Source: Adiantum capillus-veneris
Taxonomy: Eukaryota; Streptophyta; Polypodiopsida; Polypodiales; Pteridaceae
Assembly: GCA_014529385.2 (NCBI GenBank)
Contig: CM043950.1
Coordinates: forward strand, 75,215,935 to 75,279,934
DNA: 64,000 nt
Reading direction: 5' to 3'
In this document: positions 23,801-34,552 of the stretch, piece by piece
Numbering within the stretch: the stretch's first letter is position 1
How the letters are laid out: each line of letters opens with the position of its first letter
Notes under the pieces: generated by a model
The model's database searches: none
The model's input: the letters and a program-made list of their open reading frames with translations, nothing else
Told to the model about the DNA's origin: nothing
Program-made: the position numbers and the translations under genes

Positions 23801-24313
23801 AAATGTGTACTTGTTCTTCTTTTCTGAGTAGACATTGACTTCATATCTTCTCTTGGTCACACTATCTCCCTTGTTGGAGATGTCAAGTGCGGCTTCCACC
23901 ACCCTCTCTGTGATAATAAACATAGTATCCGGCTTGCCTTGCAGATCAGTGACTCTGGCCACTCCATCTTCTTTGATAGTGGTAACAAATTCCCACACTC
24001 TTTTGATGTCAATCCCCACCGGCAAAGCTTCAAAGTAGTTATGAAGGTCCAACTTTTCCAGATAATCTCCCATCTTGCTTCTGACAAACTCATTGAGCTC
24101 CCGTGGTATCATGGGTAGCTCTACTGCATTTCCTTCAGGATCTTTGAACACGCCTTGGTAGATCCTCAAGTCATTGGACTCTAGCAAATCATCCTGAATC
24201 CATATGCTAGTTGGCTTCAGGGTTCCTTCTGGGATGACAAATGGCTCTACTTCTTCCAAGTAGTTTTTTATTGTCATCCTCTTCTTCTTTGCCAGTGATT
24301 TTGTGGCTGCCAT
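20887..24313 (-). pseudogene. ORF3 of element B: additional coiled-coil protein between pol and 3' LTR
   Basis: The start is at 24313 (MAATKSLAKKKRM). The first 183 codons (to 23762) form a globular-looking part with VELPMIPRELNEFV and WEFVTTIKEDGVARV. After stops, 23435-22695 is rich in K, E, P and S with a PPPSPPPLSPP run. Frames 22673-22464 and 22345-21899 are long heptad-like coiled coil (ELSEEQLKELQNELTLEK). Frames 21692-20887 give a C-terminal region with LPYPLLKYEAA, RWRKAWLTKYPQYL, LPRMRTWKAHEL and AFEEAFYTGFFT. Element C has the same order. I recognise no known family. It would be a non-enzymatic, perhaps nuclear or structural protein; that is inference. Several stops and frameshifts show it is now dead. 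Confidence 0.65.
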
Positions 24314-24478
24314 GGATCCTGTTGCACTCAGTAGTCCAAAGTTAGCGTTTTTTTCATATCAGCTGATAAACTGAGTTTTAACTATCCAAATGACTTGAAA
24401 ATTGAAAATAAACTTAAAAGCAGCTAGGGAAACTCTGCATGTACTCACAGTATCATTGTGGCCAAAAATTATCATTTA

Positions 24479-25356
24479 GACATCCTACGCGTAGGATTTC
24501 TATTTCATTAGTGTTTGGTGAAACTTGGTAGGCTGGTGGCCCTTGGCTTGTGCAACATGGCTATGTGGTTGGAATTGGGTTTGGGCATCAAAAAGTGCAT
24601 TTCTGGGAAGATTCAGGCTTTTGGCTTACAAATTGGGTAGGATGTCCACAACAAGTGGCAAATGATATTCAAATGGGTTGAAAGTTGATATACAGGCTCC
24701 TTGCACCATATTAATGGTTCCTATGACGTCAGTTCTTGCACAGTAGGTCAAGATCATGATGGAGATATCCAACGCGTAGGATGTCTATTTCATCAAAATG
24801 GCTTGAAATTGGTTCAGTGGATAGCCCTTAGCATGTGGAACATGGCCCTGCTCTTGGATTTTTATTTGGACAAGAATTGGTGTTGGTAAGAGCATGTGTA
24901 GTGTTTTTGGGCTCAAAAAGTGCATCTTGGAGGTGTCGGGGGCCAAGAGTGATGGGAATGGCTTGAAACTTGATATATGAGCTCATGAAAGTGTCTTAAA
25001 GAGATCTGGAACTCAAAAATGTCAACTGTTGGGCCAATTTGGTCATTTAGACATCCTACGCATAGGATGTCTATTTCACCACTTTTCATTTGTGACCCCA
25101 CAGATAGCTTGGCAATGTGCTCATGAGTGTACTGTGCAAGTTTCATTTGATTTGGACAAGTTTTGGTAGGTCCATGGCCCATTATTGCCTCTATGCTCTG
25201 ACTTTGCGTTTTCTGATCCATATGAGGTCAATTTTTGTCCAAATGTGATGAAACTTGGTGGCTAGCATGTACATGCTATTCAGAAGCTGTGTGTGATGAG
25301 AAATGTTAGGTTTTGTGCCCATATTTGGCCTTGAGACATCCTACACATAGGATGTC
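24479..25356. repeat. Palindrome array 3 (element B, before ORF3)
   Basis: B-type palindromes (GACATCCTACG plus its reverse complement CGTAGGATGTC) lie at 24479-24500, 24764-24785, 25050-25071 and 25335-25356, spaced 285, 286 and 285 bp. A degenerate half-site (GGGTAGGATGTC) ends at 24646. The second box (TTGAAACTTG or similar) is at 24677, 24962 and 25247, i.e. 87, 88 and 88 bp before the next palindrome. Most are followed by CTATTTCA. The first site starts 166 bp upstream of the ORF3 ATG, almost the same distance as in front of A's gag. Confidence 0.92.
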
Positions 25357-26933
25357 TCTTGATGAAAATTATATTGGAGGTGCTACTGGTACCTTCCCTA
25401 AGTCCCCCTGAGTCCCTTTTAAGCATTATTTCAACAAAAAGTTGAATTGATAGAAAGAAACTCCCAGTGTGGATTTTAGAGCCTCCGAGCCGTTTTCTGA
25501 CTCTTGGAGTGCTTTTCGGCGATGAAATTTCTTGATGTTGGTCTCCATAGCTTCACGATCCCTTGGGGATCCTTGCCATATGGTGTTTGTCGACTTTGGC
25601 TTCACAGGAGCTTCGTTTGGCAATTTGTCGCTTTGAAAGCATCCGTGGTTTCGTTTTCATGTCTTCGATGACTTGTGGTTGTCTACCCCCATAGGACTTG
25701 GTTGTTGATGGTCTAGGAAAGCCGCTCGTGAAGTTTCATTGCTTTTGGGTTAGCCGTTAGGTGGTCACTTCTACCTATAGGTCTCTACTGCCCTCTTCTC
25801 GTGTGAATCCTACGCTAGTTTTCGCGACAAAGCAACAAACATGCGCGAAAAGCTCAAGGTTGTGAGCCTACCTCTCATGTCTAGAGCCGGTTGGGTGGTC
25901 GTGCGCGTCGTAGAAGCTGCTGGAAGTCCCGTTCGCTCTAGGTGGCAGGAGCTCTCTCTCAAAAGTCAATAGTAGAAATGAGCTTAAAATGAAGTGAAAA
26001 TTTCTTATAATGGGGGTCCCCGAACCACTTTCCATGAAATTTGACATGTGCTCCCAACTTCTTGCGAGATGCGGCTTAGGCTCAAAAATTTCTCAATTTG
26101 GACTCCATTTGCCGAGTTTACGAGAAATTTGACGTTCCGGTCAAAATCTCGCCAAAATACACTTTCTGCTCCATTCACATAATTGCACCCCCATTGTACC
26201 ATAGGTTTTCCTATAGTCACTGATCATCCCCATATTTTCCTATAGTCATTGTACCATAGGTTTTCCTATAGTCACTGATCATCCCCATATTTTTTGTTTT
26301 TCATTACGACCGTTTTTCACCTGTTTTTTGTATTTTTGAAGTTTTTCTATTGAAAATTAGTAAAATTAAAAGAAAAATAGCAAATTAAACCCCAAAAATC
26401 CCCAAAAATCAATAAATCAAAAACATCACCGCAAAACACTATATTCACTCACATGCAATTTTCATGGCCGGATTTCTCCGTTTTTTTAATATTTTTCCCA
26501 AAAAATGTCTATTTTTACTTATATACACACACACACCTAGGGGCTTGATTTGGCATTTGGCCCCATATACTTGTAGATTCATGCTGTATAAGGGCATATG
26601 TACTTAGGTTAGTCCAAATAATTTTGCAGTCAAACGAAAACCCTTTAAAATAGTCAAAAAACATGCCCTTTTTTGCTCTTTTTCCCATTGGGTTTGCATT
26701 TGAGAATGCATCCCTCCCTCGTAGCCGGAGTCCTCTCGGACGACAAGGTATCGCCTCGGTGTATGTGCCGTGCCTGGGTTAAAAAAATTGTTCTAATGCT
26801 TGGCCGTGTAATGTGGCCCTATATAATGCATACTCGGTCAATGCATGGAAAAATTAATGTTGTGCAAGAGGAGGGTATAAGCAATATTCTTATTGGCATT
26901 CACCACCAGGTTTCCTGTTTGTTGTTGATTTGG
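25357..26933 (-). other. Non-coding stretch of element B between palindromes and second retropepsin
   Basis: There is no supported gene. It shares islands with A's 2356-3981, including TAGTTTTCGCGACAAA. A small tandem duplication of about 54 bp with GTACCATAGGTTTTCCTATAG lies at 26194-26292. A purine tract (sense strand GAGGGAGGGA, 26711-26720) sits where A and C have theirs. Confidence 0.5.
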
Positions 26934-27992
26934 TCAGAAGATTTTCTTTGCAAGTAAAGTTGTAACTCTACCGCTCTTTGTTTGATCGTCTTTCTTGCAA
27001 AAGTCGCTTGGGTTGCCGTTATTATCGATATGGCTGTAGTCGTCTCCTTGGAGAGAATTTTCGTGGTGGAATTGTCCATAGAATTTGTCTCTTTTGCTTG
27101 CCATTTGTAGATTTACTTTTGAGGTTTTTGTAGGTTTATCCCACATAGATCGGTTTGCCGGTTTCATATGTAGTGTGTATGCCAATTTTTCTTGTACTGA
27201 AGGGAGTTCCTGTTGTTTTGTTTTCGGGATCCAAATGTGAGTCTCACTTAAGTTGTTACTAAGCATTCTTTTGGGGATCCATATCTGTTTTATTCCCTTG
27301 GTTTTTGGTTGAACTGTTTTCTCCTCTGGACTCATGCTGTTGTGTTGTGGTTTGTTTGCCATGTCATCTCTATCCTTCCGCACCCATACTTGTTTTTCTC
27401 ATTTTGCTAACCTCGATATTCTGATTGTGGTCGATGTTGTTTTATGTTTGTAGTGAACATGGTTGGCAATTCCCTGTTTGTTCGCCATGTTGTTATTTAG
27501 TGGCACCCATCCTTTGGGTTCTTTATCCAGTGGCTGTGTTGCTGCCATCTGGTTCTTTCGGGGTTGCTGAGCAAAGGCTACCATCTTTTGTTCTTGTGCA
27601 TGTTGAATTTTTATTGCACCCACATTCCAATCTATCTGCACATTATACTCTTTTTGCCAAGGTTGTCCCAACAACATGGGGTGTTGTGTGCTTTCATCCT
27701 CGACCACATAAAACTTGTGTGGGTAAATATATTGATGTAATTGTATATGCAATATAATCCAGCCCAATGTTTTTAGTGAATGTGATGTACTACTTTCCAG
27801 CACTTGTGGAGTAGGATGTAGTTGACCTGTGGGCTTGAGATGTTTGTATAATCTGTACGAGATTAGATTTGCTTGAGCTCCAGAATCAAGCAATGCCGTC
27901 AATTCAACTTGATTTCTACCCACTTTGACTGCAATTATTGGCTCCACTGCGTCTTCATCAAAATTCATTAGTCGAATGGCATTGATTCGCAA
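26934..27992 (-). CDS. Second retropepsin-like protein of element B, catalytic motif intact
   Basis: The 197-codon frame from 27992 has VEPIIAVKVGRNQVELTALL and then DSGAQANLISYRLYKHL at about residues 37-53, an intact retropepsin DSG active site. FYVVEDESTQHPMLLGQPW at about 98-116 supplies the later I/L-L-G landmark. After a stop at 27399 the frame 27383-26934 continues with QIWIPKRM and HIWIPKTK, the IWxPK tail also present in A and C. It lies just after the integrase, whereas B's ordinary protease is at 46238-44553. A second protease domain in this place is unusual for Ty3/gypsy. It might process ORF3 or be a captured aspartic protease; both are inference. The tail may be a separate broken exon or frame. 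Confidence 0.65.
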
Positions 27993-28090
27993 CGGTTATC
28001 CACATTGTTGTCGTTGTCGTAGAAGCCGTCTTTTTGCAATGCGTTCTTTTGCTTCTGCTTGGGCTTCTTCCCGTGCCCTTTGTTTCTCCT

Positions 28091-29640
28091 TCATCTGTTG
28101 TTTTCTTGATGGATTTGTTGAAGCATATCCTGTATTAGTGGCAAATGATATTTCTTTAATCGACACCCACTAATCCAATTTGTCATTTCTTCACATGCTA
28201 ATGTAGCAAGCTTGACAGGTTCACTTTGTGATAGGTCACTAATCACAAAGGGTCCCATCCCTCGCTTTTTAAGTTTCTTGGTATGTTGCTTCAAGGTATA
28301 AACAAGTACATAATCACCTGTTTTGAACTCTTTCGTGCGCACATGCTTGTCAAAAAATTCTTTTTGTCTTCTCTTTTTAGCATAGATCGAAGCTACAGCT
28401 TGCAAGTGAAGTTCATCTAGATTTTCAAGATCGTCTATTCTTGAAGAGAGCTCATGTCCGGTCCATTCTAAGCATTTCGCTACTCGTAGAGTTGGAATTA
28501 AAAACTCTATGGGTAATATAGCGTTTAGACCAAACACCATGTTGTACGGTGTTGTTCCTATTGATGTTTTGTAAGCTACCCTATATGCCCATAGTGTTGA
28601 GTGTAACTGCTGATCCGAGTCTGTCCTTGACTCTGATACAATTTTAGTGAGAACCGTGCATAGTGTTTTATTTGTGGCCTCAGCTTGTACATTTGCCTAT
28701 GGATGATATGGAGCAGATTTTCTATGTATGACTATGAATTCCTCTAGCAGATATTTAATGAATTCATTAAGAAAATGTGTTCCTCGATCACTGATAATTT
28801 CTATTGGTAATCCGTATCGTACAAAGACATTATCATTAAAAAAATTGTGCAGTCGTTCGTGCGTCTGCTTTTTGTGTTGCTTTGGCTTCTGCCCATTTTG
28901 TGAGATAGTCCGTAGCCACAATGATATATTGGGTATGGGTGCAATATGCAGGGGATGAAATAGGCCCCACAAAATCAATGCCCCATTTTGCAAATGGCCT
29001 TGCTCCCATCATTCGCCGTAGTGGCATCTCATCTCTCTTTATCGGCACCTTGGTGCGCTGACATGCGTCACAACGCTTTACAAATTCTTCAGCATCCATA
29101 TGCAATGTAGGCCACCATATTCCTGTGGTTAAGATCATTTTTGCTGTCTAATTTCCTAAAAAATGGCCTCCACTTATGCCTCCATGTGCGTGTTCTAGAA
29201 TCAACAGGTATTCACTTTCACTTGCACAGATTCTAAGTTGATTGTCCTTTTCTCCCTTATAGAGTTGGTTCCCAATTAAATTATAGTCGCAAGCCTCCAG
29301 CTCTATAGCCCTTTTTCGTGCTCTTGTTATGTTTTTAGAAAATTTCCTTGTGGTTAAGAAATCAATGATATATTGACTCCATGTAGGTGCAATGTTTACC
29401 TGAAACAATGTCACGTGATCCACTGGTCGTTTGGCACTACATATAGTACAATTGTTAACATAAGCATGTGTGTCAGCATACATAGTTGGCCAATAAATCC
29501 CTAATTGTTTCAGTCTCTGGTGTGTTTTCATTGTTGAACAATGAAATGAACAATCTTATACATGTGCTTCTTCAAGATAACACTCGAACTCCTCAGGATG
29601 TATAAATATTGTAGAATCTGGTCTGATCCTAGATGATACA
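28091..29640 (-). pseudogene. Integrase of element B
   Basis: The frame 29531-29148 contains the Cys pair of a first H2C2 finger (YVNNCTIC) and then a second finger start, HAHGGISGGHF. The frame 29138-28836 has CDACQ, WGIDFVGPIS (first Asp) and YIIVATDYLTKW. The frame 28993-28697 has ISDRGTHF (second Asp) and SAPYHPQA. The Glu lies in the gap before 28540 (EATNKTLCTVL). The frame 28540-28091 is the C-terminal domain with KEFKTGDYVLVYTLK and GCRLKKYHLPL. The first finger has lost a His to a stop near 29560. Stops and shifts at 29147, 28840 and 28680 break the gene. Confidence 0.8.
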
Positions 29641-30549
29641 ATCGTCCTGCAATTATCAACTGGAAGTTTTTTGTTTGTCGAATTGTTTTATTTTTGGCTT
29701 TTCTTCCTTGTTATCAAACCTACCTCCAAAGGAAAGAATGTTAACAATTTTCTAAGACCATTTGGGTATCATTTCAATATTGAAAAGATAAGAGTCAGGT
29801 ATGTCATCATCTACTCCTTCAAGAGCTTCCCCGTTTTGTAGCCTTGAAAGATGATCCGCCCGTAGATGAGTTTTACCCTTTTTGACCACCACTGTGAAAT
29901 CAAACTCTAGCAATATAATAAACCAACGTACAATTCTCCCGGTATTGCATGGTTTATTTACTAGATACAAAAGAGCTTGATGATTTGTGAAGAACACAAA
30001 TTTGTTTGCAAGCAAATAATGCCGAAATTTCTTTACAGCATAAATCATTCCTAACCCCTCTCTTTCAGTGGTTGTGTAGTTTCTTTTTGCACTGTTTAAC
30101 TGTCAGCTTGCATAACAAATTGGGAAATCCATTGTTCTGTCTCCAGGTTGAGCCAGAATACTCCCAATTGCATATGCAGATGCATCAATGTGAACATGGA
30201 ATATCTTTTCCCAATCTGGTGCCTTAAGTATACGTGCTGATACAAGGTTTTCCTTAAGCTTTTGGAATGAAGTTTCACACTCCTCAGTCCAGTCGAAACT
30301 CACTAACAAACGATACAGAGGTTGGGCGATGAGTGCATACATATATATGAATCTTCAATAATATCCGCAGTGTCCCATGAAGGATTGCACTTGTTTCACG
30401 TTAGTAGGCCTGGGCAGGTCTACTATGACTTTGATTTTGTTTAGGTCAGTGGTTATTCCATTTCTTGAGACAATGTGTCCTAAGATGCGGCCTTGCCTAA
30501 CCATAAAAATGCACTTTTCTGGGTTAAGACAGATTCGATATATTCTGCA
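29641..30549 (-). pseudogene. RT connection and RNase H of element B
   Basis: After the copia insertion the RT C-terminal part resumes with CIFMVRQGRILGHIVSRNG and a connection region ending RFIYMYALIAQPLYRLL. The RNase H part (30342-29752) shows WEKIFHVHIDASAYAIGSIL, GMIYAVKKFRHYLLANK and VFFTNHQALLYLVNK. The last has Asn where A and most relatives have the catalytic Asp (TDHQAL). A stop near 30108 separates the two halves. Bases 29641-29751 are a broken spacer with no recognisable content. Confidence 0.75.
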
Positions 30550-30554
30550 CTTCT

Positions 30555-30697
30555 TGTTGAGATGTAGAGAGAAAGAGAGAGAGAGAAGACAAGAGACACA
30601 CCATATACGCTCCCAAAGACTGATTCATATTGAGGACAAGATACAAATATATAGGAGAGACCAAGTTGAGTAGAGTGAGCCATATATAGCCCCAACA
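30555..30697 (-). mobile_element. 3' LTR of copia element E (143 bp)
   Basis: It matches 38215-38357 closely. Its sense strand is preceded by the purine-rich GAGTGGGGG (30698-30706), the polypurine tract. TATATA-type sequence and GA-rich ends are present. 143 bp is very short for a coding copia element. Confidence 0.93.
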
Positions 30698-30944
30698 CCC
30701 CCACTCAAACAAAGGTCTCTAGCTTTGGATGAAAAAACCCTTGGGGAGTTCAAGGGAAAAACCAAGCCCCTATACAATGTGAAAATATGAACCAGCGATG
30801 ATGATGTGAAAGTGAATTGTGTATCTATGTACAAATATTCAAGTGACTTAGAGATCACAATGTGCAAATGTGGAGTGTGCATAGTGCATGGTACCTAAAA
30901 GATTACAATGTCATATGTACAAAGCTATTACAATAGCAAAGAAG

Positions 30945-31328
30945 CTAATCTAGAAAGAGTGAGGTCGAAGCAACTCCAAGCTCCGAGCGCAAGAGGATGA
31001 AACGTGACTCGTTGAGGCCTTTGGTCAAAATGTCTGCAATCATCTAGTCACTTGGACAGTGTTCAACCATAATGGTTCCTTTGCGTACTTCATACCTGAC
31101 ATAATGATAATGGTTAGCAATGTGCTTTGACTTATTATGTTGAACATAGTCTTTTGCAAGACTAATAGCACTTTGGTTGTCACACCGCAAGGGTGTGCTA
31201 GAAAGAGGAGAGTGACCAATATCAACCAGCATTTGTCGAAGCCAAATCAGTTCACGAGCTGCAAGTGATGCCGCACCATATTCTGACTCAGTCGTGGAAA
31301 CTGCAACACAACGTTGTTTCTTGCTGGT
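30945..31328 (-). pseudogene. RNase H of copia element E
   Basis: Past a TAG stop at about 31331 the frame continues TSKKQRCVAVSTTESEYGAA, ELIWLRQMLVDIG, TPLRCDNQSAISLAKD and KSKHIANHYHYVRYEV, then MIADILTKGL, the usual end of copia polyproteins. It degrades the RNA strand of the RNA:DNA hybrid. The stop replaces the Trp expected between VS and TSKK. Frame 31232-31044 is the core. Bases 30707-30944 are the 3' untranslated part. Confidence 0.85.
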
Positions 31329-32465
31329 CTAAGAAACAAGACAACCATTTATAAAGAAGCAATTTCCACTACTAGATTGCGTAGATAAATGTGAGCTTGC
31401 CCAGTCTGCATCTGTGTAACCCAAAAGAGAAAGAGATTGCATAGAATCGGATGTGAGTTGTCGTCGATAGACTAAACCAAAATCCGTAGTGCCTTTCAAG
31501 TATTTCAACACACGCTTTGCAGCAGACCAATGCTTAAGAGAAGGACATGCAAGATGTTGTCCAAGATAATTAGCAGCAAACAGAATATTAGGACGAGTGT
31601 TCATGCCAACAAATTGAAGACATCCAATCAAGTTAGCATAAGGTTGATTTGTGACAAGTTGACCGCCATTGTCAGAAGTGTTCTTCGTAGAGCTCGCAAG
31701 ACAAGGTGTGTTGGGTGAATGTGCAGATTCCATACCAAATTTTTGAATAGTATTTGCAATAAACTTTGATTGTCGAAGAAATAAAATACCTTTTGTACGG
31801 TTTCGTTGGATTTGAATGCCAAGACACGAGTGAATCTCTCCAAGATCCACCATATCAAATGCAAAAGACAATAACTTTTTCACTTGTTGAAGAAATCCCA
31901 AATCATTGGAAACAAGGATGGTATCATCCACATAAAGAGCAAGAATCACAAAACTACTACCTTGGCGTTTTATGTGTAAGTTGGGGTCTGACGAGCAAGA
32001 GATGAATCCTTTAGAGGTGAGAAAAATATCAAATTTTGTATACCAGGCTCGCGAAGCTTGTTTGAGACCATATAGTGCCTTATGGAGTTGAGCAACAAAG
32101 TCTTCTCTACCTGGAATAACAAACCCTTCTGGCTGTTCCATATAAATTTCCTTTTCCAAGTCACCATTAAGAAAAGCAGTTCGCACATCCATTTGATGAG
32201 CTTCTAAATCAAATTGAACAGCAAATGCCAATAAAACTTGAACACTTGTAATGTGAACAACTGGTGAAAAGGTCTCTTGGTAATCAACACCAGCTACTTG
32301 GGAGTAACCTTTTGCAACTAAACGCGCCTTGAACTTGTCAAAAGATCCATCTGCTTTTACTTTTGTCGTATACACCCACTTACATTTAATAGCTATACAA
32401 CCAAGAGGTAATTCAGTTAGTATCCATGTACCTTTAGAGATAAGAGAATCGTACTCTGCTTCCAT
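31329..32465 (-). pseudogene. Reverse transcriptase of copia element E
   Basis: 378 codons are open. They show WVYTTKVKADGSFDKFKARL, VAKGYSQVAGVDYQETFSPV, HQMDVRTAFLNGDLEKEIYM, QPEGFV, LYGLKQASRAWY and the catalytic ILALYVDDTILVS, then LGYTDADWASS entering the RNase H. This is a complete RVT_2 domain with YVDD intact. It is separated from the integrase by a TAA at about 32476 and from the RNase H end by a TAG at 31331; otherwise it is well preserved, in keeping with a recent insertion. Confidence 0.92.
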
Positions 32466-32477
32466 AGCCTCTTGCCA

Positions 32478-33752
32478 TTAATCCTTTTGTGGTGAAGAGA
32501 TAGCTTCATCATAAGTAATGGGATCTTCAAAAGTAGAAAAAGCATTATCAGCAATATCATCATCATAAACATGACATGAGCCATGTTCAAAATCAATAGG
32601 CAGATCAACAAAAATATCAATATCATCATTGGTAACATTCGGAATGGATGGTTGTGAAGAGGAAAGTTGCTCTATAGGAAGAGTTTCATCTTCTGAAAGA
32701 AATGGAATAGCTTGAAGCAATGATTTAGTATCATCAGAATCATCCATGGACCATGAGCCTCCCATAAGCTGTTCGTTAAAAGTAGCATCACGATTCACAA
32801 TTACTTTCTTGGAGGAAGGGTCATAGAATTTGTAGCCTTTGGAAGTGTTAGAATATCCAATAAAAATAACTTTAAGACCAGGAGCATCAAGCTTTGTTTG
32901 TGTTTCTTTGGGAACATGAATATAAGCAATACATCCAAAGGTTCGAAAATGAGATACAGAAGGAATGTCACCTGTCCATGCTATGATGGGTATCTTACCA
33001 GAGGGTGTAGTAGGAGGAGGATGATTCTGAATAAATACTACTGTCAAAGTAGCTTCAGCCCAGAAAACACGAGATAAGCCAGAATGAATCAGCATACATC
33101 TTACAGCATTGAGAATAGTGCGATTCTTTCGTTCAGCAACACCGTTCTGTTGAGGAGAATATGGAATAGTGTGTTCATGATGAATTCCACTATCAGCACA
33201 GGAACTCACAAACTCTCGAGAAACATATTCGCCTCCATTGTCACTACGAAGCTTCTTAAGGCGACGACCAGTTTGAAGTTCTCCAGCCTTGTGGAATTGT
33301 TTGAAAACAGATAAGGCTTCAGATTTTTGTCTAAGTAGAAATATAGTCGTATACCTTGAGAAATCATCAATGAAAGTAATGAAGTAGCGATATTGTGATA
33401 TCGAAGAAGGTAGAGGTCCACATATATCAGTATGAACAAGATCCAATATGCCATGAGAATGAGTTGTATTTGAAAGAGTAAAGGGTTTGCGATTGTGTTT
33501 CCCAAGAGCACAAAATTCACAAATTCCCATATGGGGATGGGCTTTAAGATCCATGCCATGAACAAGATCACGATGTTGAAGATCAAGGAGTTTTGATAAA
33601 TCAGCATGAACAAAATGGTGATGCCATACTTTGCAATCATGATCACTTGGAGCAGTGACAACATTTGCTACAGCATCGTTGAGAGAGAGTTTAAACAAAT
33701 TACCATTTCGAGGAGCAGTGGCTATAGTCTGTCCATCTTTCTCATTCGACAT
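32478..33752 (-). pseudogene. Integrase of copia element E
   Basis: Frame 33752-32478 has the H2C2 finger (VWHHHFVHADLS ... CEFCALGK), the core LDLVHTDICGPLP (first Asp), FITFIDDFSRYTTIFLL, LRSDNGGEYVS (second Asp) and IPYSPQQNGVAERKNRTILN (Glu). The DDE triad is complete. The C-terminal part shows HFRTFGCIAYIHVPKE and VIFIGYSNTSKGYKFYDP. A frameshift near 33730-33750 joins it to the protease frame and a stop near 32476 ends it. Confidence 0.9.
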
Positions 33753-34410
33753 TTGGTATGATCAAATCCAACAAACAGACCAAGATCAACAAGTCTAGCA
33801 ACTGAAAGAATATTACGTTGAAGATCTGGTACATGTAATACTCCTCGCAAAATTCGAGTGGAAGAAGATAAGGTACCAAGATATAAGTCTCCAATACCCT
33901 TTACTTGACAAGTAGTATCATCAGCAAGATAAACAACACGTTGAACTGGCAATGGATGATAGTTATGGAGCCACTTAGAATGATATGTCATATTTCCTAT
34001 AGCACCAGAATCGACAATAAAAAGTGATCCATCGCGTACATGAAGCAACTGAACATAGGACGCAGCTTGTTTCTGGTACAATGTTGTTTCGATGTTGAGT
34101 AGCATATACTCTATTCCGATCTGTGTCGAATCGACACTTATAGCACATATGAGTGGGATGATCAGATCATCCACAATATTCACAAGAAGAAGAAGAAGAG
34201 TCTCTAGATAAACGTGGTTGTTTTGCGGTAATATTGTGTTCTTCATCATATTGACGTACCCAACAATCATCTTCAGTATGGCCATTTCTGTTGCAGTAAT
34301 AACATTGCTTATTAGAAAATTTGAGACCAGAGAAAATATTACCGCGACGGCCACCTCTGCGGTTTCCTCGTTGAAATGGATTCCTTCGAGCATAAAAAGC
34401 ACGTTCCATC
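33722..34410 (-). pseudogene. Zinc knuckle and protease of copia element E
   Basis: The Gag end carries the CCHC box CYYCNRNGHTEDDC after an RGG-rich basic stretch (RRGGRRGN). The protease has LFIVDSGAIGNMTYHSKWL, with the DSGA active site and the typical copia continuation. The pre-integrase part (LSVARLVDLGLFVGFD) follows. The frame shifts once between knuckle and protease near 34170. Element F is inserted directly upstream at 34411. Confidence 0.85.
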
Positions 34411-34552
34411 TGTTGAGAGAGAAGGAGAGAGCACAGAAGTAGAACCCCAAAGTGTGTAGAATACACACATGAGATGATGTATATATAGAGGGGACCTGGG
34501 TGCCATATATAGAGAAGCCATATATTGAGTAGCTTCACATATAAGCTCAACA

